Notes: generated by a model from the sequence alone, not told the origin. Positions 1 to 6,492 are shown, numbered from the stretch's first letter. The stretch is DNA of 8,031 nt from Eubacterium sp. (GCA_029059925.1 JAIDVA010000161.1:1-8031), one strand, 5' to 3'. A program made the numbers and translations.

Positions 1-599
1 CTATAGATGCAGGAATCAAAAAAGAGGTTTCGGTTTCCTGTTCGTTGGCAAAAAGTGTTTGCTCTGTCTGCGGTATGGATAAAAGAAGCGGACGCTGTGA
101 GCATATCGGCGGAAGAGAATATAACGGGAAAATGGCGTGTTCCATTTTGTCTGACGTAAAAGACGCTTATGAATTCAGCTTTGTTGCAGTGCCTGCCCAG
201 CGCGAGGCGGGTGTTACAAAGGCATTTGATATTGAAGAAGAGAAGGTAAATATGACAGATATTATAAAAACATTTAAGAGCTGTGATGGCAGTGTTACAC
301 TTAGCAAATCACAGGTGAATACGGTTCTTTGCCATATGGATAAGCTCAGCGAGGAGGCTGAACTTGGCAGAGAATATAAAAAATCATTAACGCAGGAGGT
401 TATAGCACTTTGTGCAAAGGCTATGCCTGATATGGACCTGCAGACCTTCAGCGGTGTTGCACAGGTCATGACCACAAAGGAGCTTTTAACCTTTAAAAAG
501 GCATTTTCAAAATCTTCAGGTGTTGATGCAGTGGCACTTCAGCTGAAGCCTGAGCAAACACACAATACAAATAGCGCACATTCAAATTACAAAATTTAG
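1..599 (+). CDS. Phage capsid maturation (prohead) protease with C-terminal scaffold-like region, 5' partial
   Basis: The reading frame is open from position 3 to the TAA/TAG-bounded end at 599, and its start lies upstream of the window. The TTG at 45 is internal, because family-typical sequence (KKEVSVSCSLAKSVCSVCG) continues in front of it. The visible part is the end of the protease domain, including the FSFVAVPAQREAGVTK stretch (about residues 45-59 counted from the TTG codon at 45), which resembles the last strand of HK97-family prohead proteases in Clostridia prophages. A Cys/His cluster (CSVC, then CEH nine residues later) precedes it and could bind a metal. The last ~115 residues are charged and helix-prone, as expected for a fused scaffold domain that is removed during maturation. 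The catalytic His/Ser region should lie upstream and cannot be checked. It sits directly before the capsid gene, as expected. The family call is from memory of homologues and is fairly firm; the scaffold role is inferred. Confidence 0.82.
   Translation, partial: IDAGIKKEVSVSCSLAKSVCSVCGMDKRSGRCEHIGGREYNGKMACSILSDVKDAYEFSFVAVPAQREAGVTKAFDIEEEKVNMTDIIKTFKSCDGSVTLSKSQVNTVLCHMDKLSEEAELGREYKKSLTQEVIALCAKAMPDMDLQTFSGVAQVMTTKELLTFKKAFSKSSGVDAVALQLKPEQTHNTNSAHSNYKI
252..599 (+). CDS. Possible nested scaffold protein from an in-frame internal start
   Basis: Inside the protease gene, an ATG at 252 is preceded by AGAAGG (241-246) at a 5-nt spacing, a plausible ribosome binding site. It lies exactly where the protease domain ends and the helical, charged C-terminal region begins (MTDIIKTFKSCDG...). 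Translation from here would give a free protein of about 115 residues. Lambda C/Nu3 and similar phages make a separate scaffold protein this way, so a nested product is a reasonable inference. No sequence feature proves that it is translated, and a Shine-Dalgarno-like purine run in an acidic coding stretch (Glu-Glu-Glu-Lys) can arise by chance. Confidence 0.35.
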   Translation: MTDIIKTFKSCDGSVTLSKSQVNTVLCHMDKLSEEAELGREYKKSLTQEVIALCAKAMPDMDLQTFSGVAQVMTTKELLTFKKAFSKSSGVDAVALQLKPEQTHNTNSAHSNYKI

Positions 600-613
600 G
601 GAGATGAATATTT

Positions 614-1609
614 ATGGCATTTGATAATATTAAACTTGAAAAAGGACTTTACACAACAGGAAAATCATTTACACAGGCACTTGAGGAAATTGACCCGTCA
701 GATAATTATAGGGGAACACCGCTTGAGGGGCTTGATGCGTATGAAAGACAGCTGAAAAGATTTGATATTAAGGTGTCGGGCGCGAATTCCGACCCTGTTT
801 CCAAATTCTTTGCAACGACTGATTCGGCGGCTCTTTTTCCTGAATATATTTCAAGAGCAGTGAAGCTTGGTGTTATGGATAACAACAAGGTTGAGAGAAT
901 TACTGCTACTACAACAGAAATTGATGGTATGGATTACCGTTCCATTTATATCGGCAATCAGAATACCGACTTTGAGCTTGAGACGGTTGATGAGGGTACA
1001 GCACTCCCTGAGCTCAATATCAAGCTCAATGATAAGCTTACAAAGCTTGAAAAGCATGGCAAAATGCTTGTTACATCATATGAGGCAATCAAATTCCAGA
1101 AGCTTGATTTATTTACAACTGCGCTTAAGCATATTGGAAGCAGTATTGCAAACAGTGAATTTTCTCAGGCAATTGATACAATATTAAACGATGAAAATCT
1201 TAAGGTTCGTGCTATGCAGTCATCGACTGTATCCTACGCAGATCTTGTAAATATGGTTGCAGATTTTGTGCCGTATCAGATGACAAGTATGGTTGTGAAT
1301 CCAAGTACACTTGCAAGTATGCTGATTTTGCCGGAGTTCAGGGATTCGGTTGCAGGTCTTGATTTCCATGGTACAGGCAAAATGATTACACCGTTCGGCG
1401 CAGAGCTTTTTGTGTCAAAGATAGTTGAAAATAATATGATACTTGCTTTTGATAAAAATTATGCAGTTGAGAAGGTGCAGGCAGGCGGAATTATTACTGA
1501 GTTTGATAAGCTTATTGACAGACAGCTTGAGCGTGCTACGGTTTCAACAATTGTTGGCTTTTCAACAATTTACGGCAATGCCGCTACTGCTGTATGTAAA
1601 TCAAATTAA
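614..1609 (+). CDS. Major capsid protein, HK97-fold type
   Basis: This 331-residue protein is the main shell subunit by context and sequence style. It follows a prohead protease directly and precedes small connector genes. Its start is an ATG preceded by AGGGAGATG (597-605). The N-terminal ~60 residues (GLYTTGKSFTQALEEIDPSDNY...) look like the cleavable or N-arm region. The central part has the mixed pattern of HK97-like capsids: a region with FPEYISRAVKLG, then an acidic DEGTALPELNIKLNDKLTKLEKHGKML segment, long helices, and a P-domain-like VVNPSTLASML followed by FGAELFVSKIVENNMILAFDKNYAVEKV. The C-terminus carries IDRQLERATVSTIVGFSTIYGNA. No start/stop irregularity or frameshift is visible. 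The HK97-fold assignment rests on family resemblance and gene order, not on a run profile search. Confidence 0.88.
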   Translation: MAFDNIKLEKGLYTTGKSFTQALEEIDPSDNYRGTPLEGLDAYERQLKRFDIKVSGANSDPVSKFFATTDSAALFPEYISRAVKLGVMDNNKVERITATTTEIDGMDYRSIYIGNQNTDFELETVDEGTALPELNIKLNDKLTKLEKHGKMLVTSYEAIKFQKLDLFTTALKHIGSSIANSEFSQAIDTILNDENLKVRAMQSSTVSYADLVNMVADFVPYQMTSMVVNPSTLASMLILPEFRDSVAGLDFHGTGKMITPFGAELFVSKIVENNMILAFDKNYAVEKVQAGGIITEFDKLIDRQLERATVSTIVGFSTIYGNAATAVCKSN

Positions 1610-1621
1610 AGGATTGATGAA

Positions 1622-1975
1622 ATGACAGATTGCAGATTAGTTGAAAATGAGCTTGTTCTTATTCTTCATTGCGATGCTGAAAAGCTTGGAGAATATGAAC
1701 CATACATAAATAATGCAGCAGCTTGTATATCAACTCATCTTAAGGATATAAAAACTGAAAATGACAGCAGAATTGTCAGACTTTGTGCCGCAAAGGCATA
1801 TTATCAGATTGTATTGTCAGAAAATGAGGATGATATAACCTCTTTTAAGGCGGGGGATGTCTCTTATACAAGAGCTTCATCCTCTGTTACAAGAGCAAGG
1901 GCAATTCTTGATGCGGCTAAGAGTGACTGCAGTGATTTGATTAAGAACAGCAGCTTTTCTTTTGTGACGGTGTGA
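1622..1975 (+). CDS. Head-tail connector / adaptor protein (gp6-like)
   Basis: This 117-residue protein lies 12 nt behind the capsid gene. AAAGGA (1608-1613) provides the binding site for its ATG. Most of it is predicted helix. The segment RLCAAKAYYQIVLSENEDDITSFKAGDVSYTRA (about residues 53-85) matches the pattern of small gp6/adaptor-like connectors in Clostridia prophages, where an Ala-rich helix is followed by a 'sFkaGDvs' strand and another long helix. Such proteins form a ring below the portal and extend the DNA channel. A C-terminal ISSF-like strand (NSSFSFVTV) fits the same family style. Position right after the capsid gene supports this role. The exact subfamily is uncertain. Confidence 0.65.
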   Translation: MTDCRLVENELVLILHCDAEKLGEYEPYINNAAACISTHLKDIKTENDSRIVRLCAAKAYYQIVLSENEDDITSFKAGDVSYTRASSSVTRARAILDAAKSDCSDLIKNSSFSFVTV

Positions 1976-1976
1976 T

Positions 1977-2333
1977 ATGAACAGGGCAGATATGATTAAA
2001 AGACAGCTTGATAAGGCAGGCAGGACAGTTTATTTCAAGGATAATAATTGGATGTCAACACCGTTTTGTGCCTGTATTTCACCGCTGTGGAGAAAAAAGA
2101 CTGCAAATTTTGAGCCGAAATACACTGAACTCGGGCAAAGCTTCAGAGAGTATTATTTATATACAGGACCATATGACCATGATGTTACAGAGCTTTCAGA
2201 TGAGGCGATGGTGATATTCGGAAAAGATAAGTTCGAAATTAAATGTGCAGACGCTGTTGTTTTTAGTGATGAGATTATTTACTATACGGCAATTTTAAAA
2301 AAACTGAAGGGAGAGAACGGTTTTGAGAATTGA
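1977..2333 (+). CDS. Head-tail joining / head-closure-like protein
   Basis: This 118-residue protein starts one base after the previous stop codon (TGA at 1973-1975, ATG at 1977) and has only a weak purine-rich binding site, so its translation is probably coupled to the connector gene. The N-terminal half is basic (RADMIKRQLDKAG; WRKKTANFEPKY) and the second half is a run of short strands (EYYLYTGPYDHDV, AMVIFGKDKFEIKCADAVVF) ending in a helix (AILKKLKG). Small beta-rich proteins between an adaptor and a tail-terminator-like protein usually close the capsid exit channel or join head to tail. That role is inferred mainly from position; I do not recognise a diagnostic motif. Confidence 0.5.
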   Translation: MNRADMIKRQLDKAGRTVYFKDNNWMSTPFCACISPLWRKKTANFEPKYTELGQSFREYYLYTGPYDHDVTELSDEAMVIFGKDKFEIKCADAVVFSDEIIYYTAILKKLKGENGFEN

Positions 2334-2718
2334 AAATGTACTTGATGATATGGTTGATATGATTAAAGCTGATACTTATTTTTCAAATATCCGAGTTATA
2401 AAAGCATATCCCTGCTCGACAGCTCCGACACATCTTGCTGATGAGACGATTGCAATTGGCATTGATAAAATAAGTTTTTCATCAATGAGTGTGGATGAAA
2501 GCAGCAGGGAGGGCGATATTGCTGTGTTTATTGACATTTTTATTCCGCTTAAACTGAGCAGTTCAAGAGCGTCTGATATTCTTTCAGGCTTATGCAGGTG
2601 CTTCAGGGATTTGCATGTTTTGTCGGTTCGTGCTGACAGAATGACAGTTCATGTTGATACTGCAGCGTATTTGCTCAGAACAGTTTTTACCTTTAATAAT
2701 GAAATTGAGGTGGTTTGA
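2323..2718 (+). CDS. Tail-terminator-like (tail completion) protein
   Basis: This 131-residue protein starts at a TTG codon overlapping the previous gene by 11 nt; AAGGGAGAG (2307-2315) sits at normal spacing for that TTG. It begins with an amphipathic helix (IENVLDDMVDMIKAD), followed by a strand-rich core with an alternating pattern (ETIAIGIDKISFSSM, GDIAVFIDIFIPLK), a helix (ASDILSGLCRCFRDL), and a closing strand (YLLRTVFTFNNEIEVV). This helix/sheet order and the final 'R-x-hydrophobic-T-hydrophobic-x-EIEV' ending resemble tail terminator proteins of myoviruses and siphoviruses (gpU-like, and PBSX XkdJ-like). These form the ring that caps the tail tube where it meets the head. Its presence here is striking, because no tube gene follows. 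The assignment is moderately confident. Confidence 0.55.
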   Translation: MRIENVLDDMVDMIKADTYFSNIRVIKAYPCSTAPTHLADETIAIGIDKISFSSMSVDESSREGDIAVFIDIFIPLKLSSSRASDILSGLCRCFRDLHVLSVRADRMTVHVDTAAYLLRTVFTFNNEIEVV

Positions 2719-2810
2719 TGAATGATGAATTTGATATCTGTGAGCAGATGAGTGAAATAATAAGACTTGATCAGAAGAGATATGATAATGGTGTTGGTGA
2801 TGCTGAATGA
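2718..2810 (+). CDS. 30-residue acidic micro-ORF at the head/baseplate junction
   Basis: This short frame reads MNDEFDICEQMSEIIRLDQK and ten further residues ending in DAE. Its ATG overlaps the stop of the terminator-like gene by one base (TGATG), and its own stop overlaps the next start as ATGA at 2807-2810. A binding site, GAGGTGG (2707-2713), stands 4 nt before the ATG. It is acidic, with nine Asp/Glu against three Lys/Arg, and probably forms one helix. Double coupling and a good binding site argue that it is translated. It occupies the place where tube, sheath, chaperone and tape-measure genes lie in PBSX-like phages. I do not recognise it; it could be a small structural or assembly peptide, a remnant, or only a coupling leader. 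Confidence 0.55.
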   Translation: MNDEFDICEQMSEIIRLDQKRYDNGVGDAE

Positions 2811-3313
2811 GGCTGAAGTATAAATGGCTTGAGTTTCCATCCAATCCGTATAAAATTGAGATTTCATCATCTGCAAACTGCAACAGTGAATCATTGCCGG
2901 GTATGGGCAGTGTTGTTGAAAATATTTCGGTTAATCCGACTGTTGTTTGCGGTAATGGTGAATTTTACGGTGAGGGCTGTGAGGAATACTGTGCAAGACT
3001 TAAAAATATGCTTGCAGATACCGAGTCCGGATGGCTATTCATTCCGTCATCACCACCTGTAAAAGCGTTTTTTACTGCTTTTAAATTCAGTAAAAGTGCC
3101 AAGAAAAATGCTGTGTCATATTCCTTTGAATTCATTGAGGACTGCACGGACAGAAGACCATATAATGAGCCTGACTTTATAATAGCTGACGGAGTTGAAA
3201 ATGCTTATGAAATTGCAAATCGATTTGATGTATCTGTAAATGACCTGATGAATCTTAATGATTTTAAATCACCATTTTCTATAGCGAAGGGAGACAAGGT
3301 GATACTTAGATGA
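2807..3313 (+). CDS. Baseplate LysM protein (PBSX XkdP-like / tail hub-associated)
   Basis: This 168-residue protein has two parts. Residues 1-115 have the pattern of the N-terminal region of XkdP-like and Mu DNA-circulation-like tail proteins: an opening 'LEFPSNPYKIEIS', the central GEFYGEGCEEYCARL (51-65), and the final YSFEFIED (105-112). Residues 125-168 form a LysM domain (GVENAYEIANRFDVSVNDLM, then GDKVILR at the very end). LysM domains in this position are thought to bind peptidoglycan or hold the hub to the tail tip. The start ATG overlaps the micro-ORF stop (ATGA). In PBSX order this gene comes after the tape measure, but no tape measure precedes it here. It is shorter than typical XkdP, which supports the picture of a compact particle. 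Confidence 0.78.
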   Translation: MRLKYKWLEFPSNPYKIEISSSANCNSESLPGMGSVVENISVNPTVVCGNGEFYGEGCEEYCARLKNMLADTESGWLFIPSSPPVKAFFTAFKFSKSAKKNAVSYSFEFIEDCTDRRPYNEPDFIIADGVENAYEIANRFDVSVNDLMNLNDFKSPFSIAKGDKVILR

Positions 3314-4260
3314 AAATTGTAGTTAACACAGTTGATGACCGTGAATATGTTCTTGAGAACTTAACTGAAATTAATTTTACACAGACTGCAGATGCGGCTT
3401 GTGACTGTTTTTGGGCAGCATTTAAAAGTGACGATATGAAAGGCGAAATAATAACGGTAAGCGTGTTTGATAATGATAAGCTAATATTCAAAGGTTATTG
3501 TGATACGCAAAGAATTCGTGAGGATAAAAATGGTGCTGAGGTGTTTTTTTATGCAAGGTCAACAGCTTCATTATTAGTTGATAATGAAGCTATGCCGTTT
3601 ACATATAATAAGCCGACAGCAAATCAGCTTTGTTTTACTTTTGCTGAGCCGCTTGGATTTCATAGTGATTTGCCCGAAATTGTGACAGAGCAAAAATATG
3701 AAATAGCAAAAGGTACATCGTGCTATGGTGCTATAAGCCGTTTTGTTGCACTGACTACCGGCAAGCAGATATATGTAACACCGCAAAACAGTATCAGACT
3801 TTTTGAAAAAAGCAAAAATATAAAGAGCCTTGGCGGATATAAAATCCTGTCTGCCAAGGCAGTTATTAACCGCAGTGAGCCCTTGTCTCAGATTTGTTTT
3901 AAAAGGGTAGCTTCCTCGGCAGGCTACAGACTTCATACAGCTGCTCAAAGGCAGAAAGATTTTAAGCTGAGTGAAAGAAAGCAATATGTAAATCTTTCTT
4001 CCCTTGAACAGTGGCAGAGGGAATATGCAGTTTTGCAGAAGCTTAAAAACTCATATAAGGATTATAAAGTATTAGAACTTACTGTTTCGGGATATGTAAA
4101 AGATGAGTTGTATCAACGTTTTTCGTATTCATCAAAAATCGGTGATTTTGATGATTATATATTGGTTGAAAAAAAGTATACTGCTGATAAAAACGGCAGA
4201 GTTACCCGACTAATCCTGAAAAAAGAAATTGATGTGAAGGAGATAACCTATGTGGATTAG
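3310..4260 (+). CDS. Baseplate hub protein (phage late control D / Mu gp44 / XkdQ-like)
   Basis: This 316-residue protein overlaps the LysM gene by ATGA, with purine-rich binding sites AAGGGAG and AAGGTG just upstream. Its pattern follows the hub family. The N-terminus has a strand-rich region with ENLTEINFTQTADAACDCFWAAFK and a 'VFDNDKLIFKGYCD' segment. Next comes the domain with FFYARSTASLLVDNEAMPFTYNKPTANQL, and then GAISRFVALTTGKQIYVTPQNSIRLF. The C-terminal half has YRLHTAAQRQKDFKLSERKQYVNLSSLEQWQ and a terminal strand domain. Hub trimers form the centre of the baseplate and carry the spike. Length is close to XkdQ-type hubs (about 320). An 11-bp inverted repeat (3564-3591) lies inside the coding region. 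Confidence 0.82.
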   Translation: MKIVVNTVDDREYVLENLTEINFTQTADAACDCFWAAFKSDDMKGEIITVSVFDNDKLIFKGYCDTQRIREDKNGAEVFFYARSTASLLVDNEAMPFTYNKPTANQLCFTFAEPLGFHSDLPEIVTEQKYEIAKGTSCYGAISRFVALTTGKQIYVTPQNSIRLFEKSKNIKSLGGYKILSAKAVINRSEPLSQICFKRVASSAGYRLHTAAQRQKDFKLSERKQYVNLSSLEQWQREYAVLQKLKNSYKDYKVLELTVSGYVKDELYQRFSYSSKIGDFDDYILVEKKYTADKNGRVTRLILKKEIDVKEITYVD

Positions 4261-4606
4261 CAGACAAATTACAAAGACACAGGAAAGCACAGCATTACAG
4301 AGTGCGATTAGTACGCTGAACAGCAATGGAGAGGTAGAGGCAGTGTCAACAGGTGCTGAGCGAGGCATCAACATTTATGCACCTTATGGTTATAGCTTTT
4401 CTCTGCCTGCCGGTGTGGATATGCTGCTCACTAAAAGTGACGGCGAACAGGCAGCGATAGGAACTTTGATGAAAAACAGCGGTATAAAGGCAGGAGAAGT
4501 GAAAATAACCGCTGCATCAGGTGCATATATTCATTTAAAAAATGACGGCAGTGTTGTTATAAACGGACTGCAAATTGACATGGACGGAGTGATTGAGAAT
4601 GGATAA
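4250..4606 (+). CDS. Baseplate spike protein (Mu gp45 / gpV-like), short
   Basis: This 118-residue protein overlaps the hub gene by 11 nt; AAGGAG (4238-4243) lies 6 nt before its ATG, an excellent site. Residues ~38-110 follow the Mu gp45 pattern: RGINIYAPYGYSFSLPAGVDM, an acidic 'TKSDGEQAAIG' turn, then GEVKITAASGAYIHLKNDGSVVINGLQI, in which 'GE-strand-turn-I-hydrophobic-K-x-DGS' is the typical start of the spike's beta-helix or triple-stranded tip. The spike trimer sits on the hub and pierces the envelope. The protein ends soon after the GS motif (GLQIDMDGVIENG), so the tip must be very short and lacks the His-x-His iron-binding apex seen in longer P2/T4-type tips. The gene lies next to the hub, as expected. 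Confidence 0.78.
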   Translation: MWISRQITKTQESTALQSAISTLNSNGEVEAVSTGAERGINIYAPYGYSFSLPAGVDMLLTKSDGEQAAIGTLMKNSGIKAGEVKITAASGAYIHLKNDGSVVINGLQIDMDGVIENG

Positions 4607-4865
4607 TTGGATAAATACAATTTTAGAAAATTGTGTCACAGCACTTGTCTGTCCTCGCTCGGAATTTTATCCTGACAAAAATTTTGGCAGCCATATTAAA
4701 AGTGAAAAATTTTTGCTGGATTCTGAAAGATTTCTTGCCTTTGCCAGACAGGCTTTGTGTGAATTCGATGGGGTATATGTTAAGAGCGCCATTATGAAAA
4801 GTGATAGTGTGGATTTTTTGTTGTTGATTAATGATTATGAAAGGGAGGTGAGCATTTCACTGTGA
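4599..4865 (+). CDS. Baseplate wedge protein, gp25/GPW-like (XkdS/DUF2634-type)
   Basis: The reading frame can begin at TTG 4593 or ATG 4599. I choose ATG 4599 because GGAG (4586-4589) is 9 nt from it but only 3 nt from the TTG. The resulting 88 residues (MDNWINTILENCV...) include CPRSEFYPDKNFGSHIKSEKF (about residues 18-38), a gp25/GPW-like signature with the aromatic-Pro-Asp-x-x-x-Gly-Ser pattern. Then come a helix (LDSERFLAFARQALCEF) and two strands (YVKSAIMKSDSVDFLLLINDYEREVSI). gp25-like wedge proteins anchor the baseplate J protein and, in contractile tails, help to start the sheath. It overlaps the spike gene by 8 nt. At 88 residues it is on the short side of the family. A role in sheath nucleation is hard to reconcile with the missing sheath gene. 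Confidence 0.72.
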   Translation: MDNWINTILENCVTALVCPRSEFYPDKNFGSHIKSEKFLLDSERFLAFARQALCEFDGVYVKSAIMKSDSVDFLLLINDYEREVSISL

Positions 4866-5932
4866 ATAAGACATATGAAGAAATACTTGACAGTATGAAA
4901 GCTGCATATTTTAAAGAATGCGGCAAGCCGTGTGATTATAACAGCAATACTGTGAAAAGACTTGAGGCTGTAGCAAGCGAGCTGTTTGCGCTTTCGTGCT
5001 ATGGTGACTACATATTCAGACAGGCATTTATTCAGACCGCTACAAAGGAAAATCTTGACAGGCACGGTGCCGTGAGAGATTGTGTCAGAAAAAGTGCAGC
5101 AAAGGCATCTGGCTTTCTTACCTTTTATGTTGATGAGCCTGCGGCTGAAAACATAAATATCGGCAATGGTACTGTATGCTCTGTCGCAGGTAAGCCGTAT
5201 CTTCAGTATGCAACGACACAGGACGGTGCAATTGAATCCGGGCAGACAAGTGTAACCATTCCTGCAATCGCACTCGGAACAGGCTATTCGTATAATGCCA
5301 ATGTGGGAACAATTACGGTTATGGTTAATGCTCCCATCGGTATTAGCGGAGTTAGAAATGATGCAGCCTTCAGCGGCGGTTATGATGATGAAAGTGACAG
5401 CTCCTACAGAGAAAGAATCATGAAGCATTATTCTGTTTTGCCTAACGGGGTGAATACACAATCGGTTCAAAATGCAGTGATGATGCTTGATTTTGTAACG
5501 GATTGCTATATTCCTGATGCGGAAAACGGTGGTGAAATAACAGTTGTAACGGCAACAAAAAGTAATTCTCTTTCACGCACAGAGGAAAATCAGATAAAAC
5601 AGGCTGTGGGGATAGCAGAGCTGACAGGCTCGGTTGTGAACGTTCAGCTTGCACAGCCGCAGGGCTTTTCATTGTCAGTTGAACTGCATATCCGTTCGGG
5701 ATTCGATAAGACAGAGATTGAAGATATTGTGGAAAGCACGGTAAATGAATTATGTTCGTCCTGCAGAATCGGCAGGGAATTCGTGCTTAGCAGTATATCA
5801 AAGCAGCTGGTTGGGATTGACGGCATCAGCAGTTTTTATGTTTATTCTAATGATGCGTACGGAGAGGTTATTCCATGCGGCAGCAGGAATTACCTTTATC
5901 TTGAAGATATGGTGGTGAGGTGTTTTGATTAA
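4862..5932 (+). CDS. Baseplate J protein (Mu gp47 / XkdT-like)
   Basis: This 356-residue protein starts at GTG 4862, overlapping the previous stop as GTGA. A long binding site, AGGGAGGTGA (4841-4850), lies about 11 nt upstream of the start. Family features are clear. Residues 56-69 hold FIQTATKENLDRHG, the usual 'A-x-G-x-x-LD-x-x-G'-like motif. INIGNGTVCS (98-107) is the baseplate J strand preceding the variable domain. ALGTGYSYNANVGTIT to IGISGVRNDAAFSGGYDDESDSSYRERI (about 137-186) is the hallmark 'V-x-N-x-x-x-F-x-GG-x-D-x-E-x-D-x-x-x-R-x-R' region. The remaining residues form the C-terminal domain that connects to neighbouring subunits. Six copies form the wedge ring around the hub. This is one of the most reliable assignments in the window. 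Confidence 0.9.
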   Translation: MNKTYEEILDSMKAAYFKECGKPCDYNSNTVKRLEAVASELFALSCYGDYIFRQAFIQTATKENLDRHGAVRDCVRKSAAKASGFLTFYVDEPAAENINIGNGTVCSVAGKPYLQYATTQDGAIESGQTSVTIPAIALGTGYSYNANVGTITVMVNAPIGISGVRNDAAFSGGYDDESDSSYRERIMKHYSVLPNGVNTQSVQNAVMMLDFVTDCYIPDAENGGEITVVTATKSNSLSRTEENQIKQAVGIAELTGSVVNVQLAQPQGFSLSVELHIRSGFDKTEIEDIVESTVNELCSSCRIGREFVLSSISKQLVGIDGISSFYVYSNDAYGEVIPCGSRNYLYLEDMVVRCFD

Positions 5933-6482
5933 CAGTCGTTATGAAAGACTGGCTATGCTGTTTGAAAAGCTGGGAATTTCGGCTGTCAGCGGCACAGAGG
6001 ATAGGGGTGAGCTTATGGCGTATCTGGCAGGAATAGAGCTTATACAAAATGAATTTGAAGATTGTTTTAATCAGCTTTTTGTCGATACGGCATCAGGTTT
6101 GGGGTTATCTCAGCTTTGTGAACTGTTTAAAATTGACAGTACGCTGAGTGTTGAAGAAAAAAGATTAAAAATTGCAAAAGGTTTTGCTGATGTATATGGA
6201 AATTATATCAGAGGTGATTTCGAAAAAGAGCTTGATAAGCAGTGTCCAATGCTTACATCCGTGCCATTGGACTTTTATATTACAATCAACGGTTCAGTAA
6301 AAAATGATTATGATCAGCTGTTAAAGCTTGGCAGAATACTTGAAAATTATCTTCCGCCGTGTACGGTTATAGGCTTTGGAGGCAATGGTTTTAATTTTGA
6401 TTATTGGGATTCAACACCATATTTGTTTGAAGATTACGACAGCTTTAATCTGAATTTTGAGTTACTTGATGAATTGATGTAG
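5925..6482 (+). CDS. Baseplate/tail protein gpI / DUF2313 (YmfQ, XkdU-like)
   Basis: The start is TTG at 5925, 8 nt inside the end of the baseplate J gene, with GGTGAGGTG (5914-5922) immediately upstream. The 185-residue protein has an N-terminal helical part and the segment FVDTASGLGLSQLCELFKIDSTLSVEEKRLKIAKGF (about 52-88), the 'A-x-G-x-x-L-x-x-x-E/C ... E-x-R' pattern of DUF2313/YmfQ-like tail proteins. It then has a strand region (PLDFYITINGSV) and a helix ending with ENYLPPCTVIGF. The C-terminal tail, rich in aromatic and acidic residues (FDYWDSTPYLFEDYDSFNL), is typical of proteins that bridge the J ring and the fibres. It follows J directly, as in PBSX and Mu-like phages. Confidence is good for the family and moderate for the exact structural role. 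Confidence 0.78.
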   Translation: MINSRYERLAMLFEKLGISAVSGTEDRGELMAYLAGIELIQNEFEDCFNQLFVDTASGLGLSQLCELFKIDSTLSVEEKRLKIAKGFADVYGNYIRGDFEKELDKQCPMLTSVPLDFYITINGSVKNDYDQLLKLGRILENYLPPCTVIGFGGNGFNFDYWDSTPYLFEDYDSFNLNFELLDELM

Positions 6483-6492
6483 GGAGAAAGAA

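Noticed and set aside
867..1187. A 106-codon plus-strand frame inside the capsid gene in another phase
   Set aside because: The product is Leu/Ser/Arg-rich low-complexity sequence, as expected from reading coding DNA in the wrong frame, and no binding site precedes it.
2323..2810. Programmed frameshift producing a tail assembly chaperone pair
   Set aside because: No slippery heptamer with a suitable extended frame is seen near the terminator or micro-ORF, and there is no tape-measure gene for it to serve.
3574..3984. A 136-codon minus-strand frame within the hub gene
   Set aside because: It is fully antisense to a family-recognisable gene and has no promoter or binding site signal.
4617..4634. 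An 8-bp-arm AT palindrome with a two-base centre near the start of the gp25-like gene
   Set aside because: It has only A/T-rich arms with one C/G pair each and too small a loop for a stable RNA hairpin. It is probably chance in AT-rich coding sequence.
4835..5470. A 211-codon open frame on the minus strand across the gp25-like and baseplate J genes
   Set aside because: It lies entirely opposite well-supported genes, has no convincing binding site, and its product is Cys/Ile/His-rich without family resemblance. It is a shadow frame.
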